This document shows positions 1-5,732 of a DNA stretch of 5,732 nucleotides, piece after piece; the stretch's first letter is position 1; each line of letters begins with the position of its first letter. This DNA comes from Porticoccaceae bacterium (GTDB taxonomy: Bacteria > Pseudomonadota > Gammaproteobacteria > Pseudomonadales > Porticoccaceae), in the NCBI GenBank assembly GCA_030590275.1, contig JAUUYV010000141.1, positions 1 through 5,732 on the forward strand. The letters are read 5' to 3'. The notes under the pieces were generated by a model. It had not been told where the DNA came from, made no database searches, and saw only the letters and a list, made by a program, of their open reading frames with translations. The position numbers and the translations under genes are program-made.

Positions 1-99
1 GCAATAGCGTTATTATCAAACAAAGTTAATAAACATCTACAACTCATTGATTTATTGATAATTTATAAAAAGGATTTTAAATAGAGAGGGCTCTATAAA
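1..99 (+). promoter_or_regulatory. AT-rich leader upstream of the operon, possible promoter
   Basis: No gene is visible in this very AT-rich stretch, which lies directly before the first gene of the tight four-gene run, so it is the natural place for the operon promoter. TATAAA at 64-69 is the best -10-like hexamer (5 of 6 matches to TATAAT), but no good -35 lies at the usual distance before it. A second option is TTGATA at 55-60 with TTTAAA at 76-81, whose 15-bp spacer is shorter than ideal. In DNA this AT-rich such matches arise easily by chance, so neither is firm. The window starts inside the intergenic region, so part of the control region may lie outside. Confidence 0.3.
12..62. repeat. 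8-bp inverted repeat in the leader
   Basis: ATTATCAA at 12-19 is the exact reverse complement of TTGATAAT at 55-62, with 35 bp between the arms. The right arm overlaps the TTGATA that could act as a -35 box. The spacing would suit two half-sites for a regulator, but an 8-bp match in AT-rich DNA can be chance. No known operator is recognised. Confidence 0.25.
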
Positions 100-1899
100 G
101 TGAATCTCCGCCAGCAACCTGCACAGGAAGTGCTTAAGGATAAATATCAAAGAGGAATTGATGTGAATGATTATGGCGATCTCTTGCTTGCTTATCTTGA
201 GCAGCTTAAGGTCGACTACGTTTTTGGCATACCCGGTGGCGCTATAGAGCCATTTTATAATGCCATGGCGCGCAGTGAGCGCCAGGGTGGGCCAAGAACT
301 GTTGTTGCCCGCCATGAGTCCGGTGCTGCCTATATGGCTGACGGTTATTCTCGCAGTACCGGCAAACTGGGTGTCTGTTGTGCAACGACCGGTCCCGGTG
401 CTACCAACCTGATTACCGGGGTCGCCGCGACGGCAGAATATAATATCCCCCTCCTGGTTATCACGGCACAAACAGCGCTGGCTAGTTTTGGCGCCGGGGC
501 GGTTCAGGAATCATCCTGCACGGCTATTAACACCGTCGCCTTATATCAGCAGGTTTGCCGTTATAGCACGCTGGTGTCGCACCCCGATCAGTTTGAGCGC
601 AAACTTATTACCGCCATTATGAGTGCTTTTTCCGAGCGTGGCCCCGCCCACATTAGTGTGCCAATGGATATGTGGCAGCAGCTACCCAACGCCAATCGAC
701 CACTGTTTGATTTGCCCGCTTTACTCAATAAACCTTCGTTGTTTGATACTGCGGCGGTAGCTCAACTTGCTGAAGAAATTGAACAATGCAACAAACCTGT
801 ATTTCTCATAGGTAATGAGGCGGCTGAGGCCATCGGTCTGATTCTGTCCGTGGCGATGAAAATCGATGCCCAGGTCATTGTTACTCCTCAGGGTAAGGGT
901 CTAGTTAGTCCTTATCACCCTTTGTTCCGTGGGGTAATTGGTATTGCTGGGCATCAGGATGCCCGAGAGCTAATGGCCGACTCTAGTGTCGATCGGATAT
1001 TTGTGATTGGCGCAGACCTCGGGCAATGGGCCACCAGCGGCTGGGATCTAGAGCTATTTAGCAAGCGTATTATCCACATTGAAGAAAGCGAGATTAATTT
1101 TGCCAAAACGCCCATGGCAACACTGCACGTCAGAGGTCGTATAGAGACGATTTTTGACACGATTCTTGAAGGGCTCAATAAAAAGCCTCACCTCTACAAA
1201 CAGGTAACTAGTGAGCCCCAGAACCTATCAACTGAGCGCACGCGCTCCTTTAAGCTTGATGATGAGGAGGGCTTTGTCTCCGATGCGATACCACTGAAAC
1301 CCCAAAGGTTGATGCGTGAATTACCCAATATATTCCCGCCTCACACTCATTACCTCGCCGATGTCGGCAATAGTTTCGCCTGGGCGATCCACTACCTGCA
1401 CCCCTACGACAGGCGAATCTCTGGTAAGCGTGATGCTCGGGAAGGCCTGTTTAGGGCGACCCTTGATTTTGCGCCCATGGGCTGGGCGATCGGCAGTGCC
1501 GTGGGTACAGCGCTGGCGCATCCAGGTGAGCCTGTTGTCTGTATTACTGGTGACGGCAGTATGCTGATGAGTGGCCAGGAGATAACAGTTGCCATCCAGG
1601 AAAAAATCCCGGTGATCTACGTTATCCTCAACGACAGTGCCTTTGGCATGGTTAAACACGGGCAACGCCTGACCGGTGCCGAGCCCATCGCCTTTGAGTT
1701 GCCAAAAATAGATTTTGCCGCATTCGCCGGATCCATGGGTGTTCAGAACCATATTATTCATTCCGTTGATGATCTTCTTGCGCTCGATGGTTCCGCCATC
1801 GGTAGACACCCAGGCCCGACCTTGCTAGATGTTCGTATAGACCCAGAAGCAATACCACCTATCGGTGGGCGAACAGATTTTTTGCGTGCAAACACCTAG
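100..1899 (+). CDS. ThDP-dependent enzyme, acetolactate synthase-like
   Basis: Cytoplasmic thiamine diphosphate enzyme with the three-domain layout of the acetolactate synthase/pyruvate oxidase/decarboxylase superfamily. The 599-residue length is slightly above the usual 550-590. The N-terminal pyrimidine-binding domain (about 25-190) has GIPGG at 43-47, RHESGAAYMADGYSR from 71 with E73 as the expected cofactor-activating glutamate, and TTGPGATN at 96-103. A diverged central domain follows (about 215-360). The C-terminal diphosphate-binding domain has GDGS at 484-487 and N511-D512, the expected Mg/ThDP motif. The acetolactate synthase motif RF(D/S)DR is absent: the matching stretch reads GADLGQ at 304-309. 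The usual Q-E-x-D and KHN signatures read QESS (136-139) and RYS (154-156). It may therefore be a different carboligase or decarboxylase, with unknown substrate and possibly no FAD. The start is GTG at 100 (purine-rich GAGAGG at 84-89) or GTG at 163 (AGAGGA at 151-156). The second gives a 578-residue protein starting MNDYGDLLL, closer to where homologs usually begin. The gene is followed after 21 bp by the first citrate-synthase-like gene. Confidence 0.9.
   Translation: MNLRQQPAQEVLKDKYQRGIDVNDYGDLLLAYLEQLKVDYVFGIPGGAIEPFYNAMARSERQGGPRTVVARHESGAAYMADGYSRSTGKLGVCCATTGPGATNLITGVAATAEYNIPLLVITAQTALASFGAGAVQESSCTAINTVALYQQVCRYSTLVSHPDQFERKLITAIMSAFSERGPAHISVPMDMWQQLPNANRPLFDLPALLNKPSLFDTAAVAQLAEEIEQCNKPVFLIGNEAAEAIGLILSVAMKIDAQVIVTPQGKGLVSPYHPLFRGVIGIAGHQDARELMADSSVDRIFVIGADLGQWATSGWDLELFSKRIIHIEESEINFAKTPMATLHVRGRIETIFDTILEGLNKKPHLYKQVTSEPQNLSTERTRSFKLDDEEGFVSDAIPLKPQRLMRELPNIFPPHTHYLADVGNSFAWAIHYLHPYDRRISGKRDAREGLFRATLDFAPMGWAIGSAVGTALAHPGEPVVCITGDGSMLMSGQEITVAIQEKIPVIYVILNDSAFGMVKHGQRLTGAEPIAFELPKIDFAAFAGSMGVQNHIIHSVDDLLALDGSAIGRHPGPTLLDVRIDPEAIPPIGGRTDFLRANT
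151..165 (+). promoter_or_regulatory. Alternative ribosome binding site and GTG start for the ThDP enzyme
   Basis: AGAGGA at 151-156 lies 6 bases before an in-frame GTG at 163-165. Starting here removes 21 residues of low-conservation character (rich in Q, K and R) and leaves the conserved domain start DYGDLLLAYLEQL intact. The upstream GTG at 100 has the comparable GAGAGG at 84-89, 10 bases before it. Sequence alone does not decide between them. Confidence 0.4.
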
Positions 1900-1920
1900 T
1901 TACCTGGCCGAACAATTCTT

Positions 1921-2751
1921 ATGAGTAAAACTCAGGACAAACCCCCGGAAGAGCAAATCACCACTAAGATTTGGCGAGAGGAGCCCGAGCCCGACAATCC
2001 TTTCGCGGCTTCGGTCTGTTATTGCTCGGGCTATGACGTCTATGGCGATCTGCTGGGTAAAATAAGCCTGGTCGAATATATCTGGTTGCTATTTAAGCTC
2101 GAACCACCGAGCAAATCCCAGGCCAAAGTTTTTGAATCCCTTGCCGTCGCGTTAGCCAATCCCGGACCCCGGGATCATAGCGTACGTGCGGCAATGAATG
2201 CCGGTGTCGGTGGCTCAACCAGAGCGTCGGCCCTGATTGCGGCGATTTCGGTCGGTGCTGGCAACCTGGGGGGCAGCCGAGAGGTCTATTATGCCCTGCA
2301 ATATTGGCAACAATGCGGTACTGACCTTGAGGCCTGGCGAGAAATCATCGCCAACCCCCCGAAGGAAGAGCGTGCCGATGTCTGGCCCGAAATGGAGCAC
2401 ACGCCGGGTTTTGATCCCAACGGCGCCAGCTGCCCCACACCGGTGAAACAGCTCCTCGACCACCTGTGCACAATTGATGGTACCAAGACATTGCGATGGC
2501 TCCAAAAACATCGAGTGGAGCTGGAAGCGTGCTCACAAACACCCTTGAGTTTCTCTGGTGTTGCCGCTGCGGCATTGTTTGATCTTGAGTTCGAACCAGA
2601 ACAGGTCGAGGTGCTCTACCTTATTCTACGTCTCCCCGGTGCTGCCGCCCACGCCCTGGAGCAGGAGAAATTAGGCTTTACTCGCTATCCGTTTTTTGCC
2701 GACGGACTTACGTTGACCAATGATCCCGGGCCTGTATCTAGCCATGGATAA
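1921..2751 (+). CDS. Citrate synthase / citryl-CoA lyase-like protein (first of two)
   Basis: A 276-residue protein resembling the short citryl-CoA lyase-like branch of the citrate synthase superfamily; typical citrate synthases exceed 360 residues. Family-like features are GYDVYGDLLG near the N-terminus with the following small-helix region, ANPGPRDHSVRAAMNAGVGG at about 79-98, an alanine-rich helix, GNLGGSREV at 114-122 in the place of the GPLHGGANEA active-site turn, PGFDPNG at 162-168 in the place of the GFGH loop, and RLPGAAAHALEQ at 237-248, like the family's C-terminal R..G..AH..E motif. By eye the two catalytic histidines are replaced by L116 and P166, and the catalytic aspartate region reads LSFSG (209-213). 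Classical citrate synthase chemistry is thus doubtful: the protein may be a non-catalytic subunit, bind an acyl-CoA, or do different chemistry. There is no signal peptide. No clear Shine-Dalgarno precedes the ATG, so translation may depend on the upstream gene. It shares the upstream gene's reading frame. GC content is high, about 54-68% in segments counted by hand. Confidence 0.8.
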   Translation: MSKTQDKPPEEQITTKIWREEPEPDNPFAASVCYCSGYDVYGDLLGKISLVEYIWLLFKLEPPSKSQAKVFESLAVALANPGPRDHSVRAAMNAGVGGSTRASALIAAISVGAGNLGGSREVYYALQYWQQCGTDLEAWREIIANPPKEERADVWPEMEHTPGFDPNGASCPTPVKQLLDHLCTIDGTKTLRWLQKHRVELEACSQTPLSFSGVAAAALFDLEFEPEQVEVLYLILRLPGAAAHALEQEKLGFTRYPFFADGLTLTNDPGPVSSHG

Positions 2752-3574
2752 ATTACAAAATATGTTATCTGGTCCCGAACTACTAAAGCAGTGTGAAGAT
2801 AATTGGCAAACGGATATGGGGGCCATTATTTTTGGTGAAGATGCAATTCTCCGTGGCAAAAGTGTTTTATCAGATTTTAAAGGTGCTTCATGGATGGAGT
2901 ATTTTCTTTATGGCATTACTGGAGAGAGGATACAAAATTATGCTGCTCTCGTTGAGGGGGTTTGGAGAATCTCTACTAGCTACCCGGACCCCAGATTATG
3001 GAATAACCGAGTTGCTGCTTTGGCTGGTACGACGAGATCAACAGGTGTCTTAGCTATAGCAGCTGGAGTTGCCGTATCGGAGGCGACTATATATGGACTT
3101 GGCCCCGTAAAGGGTGCGGTAGATTTTCTTTACCGCGCGGAAAAACAGATTCGACAAGATAAGACGATCTCAGAAATCACCTGGCAGGAGTTAAAAAAAT
3201 ACAGGAATGTCTGTGGATACGGTCGGCCTTTGGTAGCCGCTGACGAACGAATTCAGCCATTGTTGGAGTTTTCAAAGTCTCTGGGTTTAGGTGAAGGAAA
3301 ATACATGACCCTAGCCTTTGAGATTGAAGCATATTTAAAAAGTACCCGTCTAAAGTACCAGCTAAATATAGCGGGCGTAGTCGCTGCTTTGGCGGCGGAT
3401 CATGGGGCAACCCCAGTGGAGCATTATTTAATGGCGGCACCGTCATTTATTGCTGGAATGACGCCGTGCTACTTAGATGCAATTAATCATCCAGAGGGGA
3501 CGTTTTTTCCTTTATCTATTAATACCATTAACTACACGGGTTTGGATGTTACGCGAGCCTGGAGAAAATCCTAA
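2744..3574 (+). CDS. Citrate synthase-like protein (second of two), diverged
   Basis: A 276-residue protein with a weaker citrate-synthase-superfamily pattern. NWQTDMGAIIFGEDAILRG (about 22-40) resembles the N-terminal 'T.I......I..RG' segment of citryl-CoA lyases. The helix pair before YGLGPVKGAVDFL (117-129) matches the family's GPLHGGANEA turn, VCGYGRPLVAADER (from 156) matches GFGHRVYK..DPR, and YQLNIAGVVAAL (from 205) matches the PNVDFYSG region. The catalytic positions read K123 for the first His, R161 for the second His and probably N208 for the Asp, so classical catalysis looks lost or replaced. I prefer the ATG at 2744, which overlaps the previous gene by 8 bp, a common coupling arrangement; an in-frame ATG at 2720 would add 8 residues. 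Neither has a strong ribosome binding site. The gene is AT-richer than its upstream partner (about 38% GC in 2761-2940 by hand count). It and the preceding gene may be diverged paralogs forming a heterodimer, since citrate synthases are dimers. That is inference, and the family assignment is less certain than for its partner. Confidence 0.7.
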   Translation: MDKLQNMLSGPELLKQCEDNWQTDMGAIIFGEDAILRGKSVLSDFKGASWMEYFLYGITGERIQNYAALVEGVWRISTSYPDPRLWNNRVAALAGTTRSTGVLAIAAGVAVSEATIYGLGPVKGAVDFLYRAEKQIRQDKTISEITWQELKKYRNVCGYGRPLVAADERIQPLLEFSKSLGLGEGKYMTLAFEIEAYLKSTRLKYQLNIAGVVAALAADHGATPVEHYLMAAPSFIAGMTPCYLDAINHPEGTFFPLSINTINYTGLDVTRAWRKS

Positions 3575-3590
3575 GAGGAAATCAATCATG
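3573..3590 (+). promoter_or_regulatory. Strong ribosome binding site and ATG fixing the receptor start
   Basis: AAGAGGA at 3573-3579 is a good Shine-Dalgarno, 8 bases before ATG at 3588-3590, and it overlaps the TAA stop (3572-3574) of the preceding gene. The open frame extends upstream to 3477, but a start there would overlap the preceding gene and bury the signal peptide behind 37 unrelated residues. This makes 3588 the clear start. Confidence 0.85.
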
Positions 3591-3656
3591 CTAAAGCATA
3601 AGGCCACTGCATTGCTGACAGCTCTAATAGTAGTTTGTCCGGGCATTTCGCTGGCA
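3588..3656 (+). other. Signal peptide of the TonB-dependent receptor
   Basis: The first 23 residues have a positively charged start (K3, H4, K5), a hydrophobic core (ALLTALIVV) and a small-residue end SLA before SEEEE, fitting Sec export with signal peptidase I cleavage after A23. C17 is not in a convincing lipobox, because it is followed by P-G-I rather than G/A/S-type residues. A lipoprotein is therefore unlikely. Confidence 0.75.
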
Positions 3657-5732
3657 AGCGAGGAAGAGGAATTGCTCTCGTTCTATGGGGATGAAGAATT
3701 TGTGAGTATTGCTACGGGTATCTCCCAGCCACTTTCAAAAGCACCTGCTGTGGCTTCGGTTATTACGGCCAAAGATATCAAACAAATAGGCGCTACTGAT
3801 GTAGATGAGATATTGGAAACCATCCCAGGTTTGCATGTCGCGCGTCGGGCGTTAGGTTATACCCCTATATATGTATTTAGAGGGATATATACCGGAAGCA
3901 ACCCTCAGGTTTTAATGTTGATAAATGGGATCCCGCTCACCAATTTGTATCTGGGTGACCGAAATCAAGTTTGGGGTGGTATGCCGGTTGAATCTATTGC
4001 CCGTGTTGAAGTAATCCGTGGGCCCGGTTCCGCAGTTTATGGTGCAGATGCTTTTGCAGGTGTGATAAATATTGTTACCAAAAACTCAACAGAAATATCT
4101 GGTCTAGAAATGGGTGTACGGTACGGTTCCTTTAATACAAAGAATGTTTGGTTAAACTATGGTCGTTCTAATGAGGATCTAAGTATTGCAGCGAGCCTGG
4201 AACTTCAAGACACTGATGGGCATCAGGAAAAAATTGATGCTGATGCTCAAACGTTCCTGGATGACGTGTCAAACACTGCGGCATCGCTTGCACCAGGAAA
4301 AGTAAATCTTCAACGAGAGCATTTAGACGCCCGACTAGAACTGGGATATGGTCATTTCACGTTCCGTACCGGCGCACAAATAAGGCGAGATGGAGGGGTG
4401 GGCGTTGGCATTGCTGAGGCGCTAGATAATAGTGGGCGGGTATCAAGCGAACGCTACAACGGTGATCTTACCTATGAAAACCCTGATTTCTCACAAAACC
4501 TGGGGATCAAGGCCACCGTCAGTTACCTGCAAACGAGCCAGGAAGTGGATGACGACCTGATTCTTTTCCCGTCTGGGTCCCGAGGGCCTTTTTTTGTTCC
4601 TAACAATTTCCCACCGATACCTATCTTCCCTCCATTTCCGAACGGTATTATCGGTAACCCGGAAGTGTATGAACGCCATACAAGAGCAAACTTGTTAGGC
4701 ACGTATAACGGCTTTGACAGTCATGAAGTGCTAGTTGGCACCGGTTATTATTACGGTGAAGTTTATAAAACCGAAGAGGAAAAGAATTTTGGTATTGACC
4801 CATCAACGGGGTTTCCCATATTTCCAGGTTCGCCTCTGATCGATGTTAGCGACACGCCTTTGGTATTTCTGCCCGAGGATAATAGAGAAAATCGTTATCT
4901 GTTTGTTCAGGATGTATGGCACCTGGCCGCTGACTGGGAGCTTACAGCAGGCCTTCGTTACGACCACTATTCCGATTTTGGTGACACGGTAAACCCCCGA
5001 TTCGCCCTGGTGTGGTCGACGCGACACAATCTGACCAGCAAGTTTTTGTATGGTGAGGCATTCCGCGCACCTTCGTTCGCTGAAACCCGAGTGCAATCTA
5101 ATCCGACTGTTCTGGGTAATCCAGATTTGGAGCCGGAAACCCTTAAAAGTTACGAGCTTGCATTTAATTATCGACCAACATTTGATGTGAGTATTGACTT
5201 AAATGTATTTCACTATGAATGGGAAGATATTATTCAATTTACTCCCGATATGAACGGCAGTACCCGTACCGCGCAAAACGTTGGCGAGCAGGAGGCCGAC
5301 GGTCTGGAAATTGAAATAAGCTGGGATATTACTGAGCAATTTTCGATTTTAAGTAACTATTCCTGGCAGGATGCGGAGGATAAAAACACTAACAGTGATG
5401 GGGCCAATGCGCCGGAGCAACAGTTTTATATCCGAGGCTTTGCCGAGCTACCGAATAACTTTGATATCTCTGTACAGCTTAATAGTGTTATGGATCGGAA
5501 CAGAGCGTTTGGTGATACTCGGAGCGACATCGATGACTACACCATTGTAGATATGACCGTAAGAAAGAAATTCTTTGGTGATCAACTAGAATTATCAGTT
5601 TTGGCTAAAAATATCTTTGACGAAGATGCAAGGGAGCCTAGCCTAAATACAATCCCGGTGCCTGCGATACCGAACGACCTGCCGCTGGCAGGCCGGCGTA
5701 TTTTTGGGGAAGTGAGATATAAGTTTCACTAA
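3588..5732 (+). CDS. TonB-dependent outer-membrane receptor
   Basis: A 714-residue, apparently complete TonB-dependent receptor, which imports a scarce ligand (siderophore, vitamin, metal complex or similar) across the outer membrane using TonB-ExbBD energy. Residues 1-23 form a signal peptide: KHK, a hydrophobic core, and likely cleavage after SLA. The mature N-terminus is acidic, followed by a TonB-box-like EFVSIATG at 37-44. The plug domain (about 50-166) shows APAVASVITAKDI, the IPGLHV motif, LMLINGIPL, VESIARVEVIRGPGSAVYGA (the classic plug motif ending at about 153) and GVINIVTKN at 158-166. The rest is a beta-barrel, with typical late motifs FRAPSFAE and GNPDLEPET and the closing GRRIFGEVRYKFH. 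The terminal residue is His after the usual YKF. A Pro/Phe-rich stretch at 328-358 and another from about 401 to 430 are probably long extracellular loops. The ligand cannot be read from sequence. Its place 13 bp after the two citrate-synthase-like genes suggests its ligand is linked to that pathway, as substrate or as re-imported product. Confidence 0.95.
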   Translation: MLKHKATALLTALIVVCPGISLASEEEELLSFYGDEEFVSIATGISQPLSKAPAVASVITAKDIKQIGATDVDEILETIPGLHVARRALGYTPIYVFRGIYTGSNPQVLMLINGIPLTNLYLGDRNQVWGGMPVESIARVEVIRGPGSAVYGADAFAGVINIVTKNSTEISGLEMGVRYGSFNTKNVWLNYGRSNEDLSIAASLELQDTDGHQEKIDADAQTFLDDVSNTAASLAPGKVNLQREHLDARLELGYGHFTFRTGAQIRRDGGVGVGIAEALDNSGRVSSERYNGDLTYENPDFSQNLGIKATVSYLQTSQEVDDDLILFPSGSRGPFFVPNNFPPIPIFPPFPNGIIGNPEVYERHTRANLLGTYNGFDSHEVLVGTGYYYGEVYKTEEEKNFGIDPSTGFPIFPGSPLIDVSDTPLVFLPEDNRENRYLFVQDVWHLAADWELTAGLRYDHYSDFGDTVNPRFALVWSTRHNLTSKFLYGEAFRAPSFAETRVQSNPTVLGNPDLEPETLKSYELAFNYRPTFDVSIDLNVFHYEWEDIIQFTPDMNGSTRTAQNVGEQEADGLEIEISWDITEQFSILSNYSWQDAEDKNTNSDGANAPEQQFYIRGFAELPNNFDISVQLNSVMDRNRAFGDTRSDIDDYTIVDMTVRKKFFGDQLELSVLAKNIFDEDAREPSLNTIPVPAIPNDLPLAGRRIFGEVRYKFH

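Noticed and set aside
14..26. IHF-like site starting TATCAA
   Set aside because: The second half of the consensus (TTR after four bases) is not met; the bases there are AGT.
1321..1809. 162-codon open frame on the minus strand inside the ThDP enzyme gene
   Set aside because: It lies opposite a strongly conserved ThDP-binding domain, and its translation shows no recognisable domain. It is a shadow of the real gene.
2215..2575. Several overlapping minus-strand open frames inside the first citrate-synthase-like gene
   Set aside because: They are short, mutually overlapping and in the GC-rich part of a well-supported gene, where stop codons are rare by chance.
1921..3574. The citrate-synthase-like pair as one gene split by a frameshift
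   Set aside because: Each protein independently covers the same family landmarks (the HGG-turn, GFGH-loop and DFYSG regions) in order, so they are two paralog-like units and not the two halves of one protein.
3477..3587. In-frame upstream extension of the receptor gene (37 extra residues)
   Set aside because: It lies wholly over the end of the preceding gene and its spacer, and it would place the clear signal peptide internally. The strong ribosome binding site at 3573-3579 points to ATG 3588.
3575..3587. Terminator or separate promoter between the second citrate-synthase-like gene and the receptor
   Set aside because: The gap is only 13 bp, filled by the ribosome binding site, with no hairpin or T-tract. 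Co-transcription is the simpler reading, although a promoter inside the preceding gene cannot be excluded.
1..5732. CRISPR arrays, tRNA or rRNA genes, insertion sequences
   Set aside because: No spaced direct repeats, cloverleaf-like segments, transposase-like frames or terminal inverted repeats were seen.

Overview
This 5.7 kb window carries four genes in a row on the + strand, packed like an operon, with a short AT-rich leader at the left edge. The last gene is a TonB-dependent outer-membrane receptor with a signal peptide, so the host is a Gram-negative bacterium. Moderate base composition and the style of the proteins suggest a proteobacterium, perhaps a gammaproteobacterium. That placement is inference, because the window has no phylogenetic marker.

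Layout: 1-99 is a non-coding AT-rich leader with a possible promoter and an 8-bp inverted repeat. 100-1899 encodes a thiamine diphosphate (ThDP) enzyme of the acetolactate synthase/pyruvate decarboxylase superfamily. It has an intact ThDP site but lacks several acetolactate synthase hallmarks. 1921-2751 and 2744-3574 encode two short proteins with citrate synthase / citryl-CoA lyase character. They overlap by 8 bp, are of similar size but diverged from each other, and by eye both lack the catalytic His/His/Asp set of citrate synthase. 3588-5732 encodes a complete 714-residue TonB-dependent receptor, and the window ends exactly at its stop codon.

How they may work together (inference): gaps are 21, -8 and 13 bp and no terminator is visible, so co-transcription is likely. 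The three cytoplasmic proteins look like a small carbon-carbon bond forming or cleaving module: a ThDP carboligase or decarboxylase plus a possible hetero-oligomer of two citrate-synthase-fold proteins. The receptor could import the substrate, or re-import the product if that product binds a metal. I do not recognise this as a characterised pathway, and it is the best candidate for an undescribed system here. Base composition drops sharply at the junction of the two citrate-synthase-like genes, which may mean the halves of the operon have different histories.
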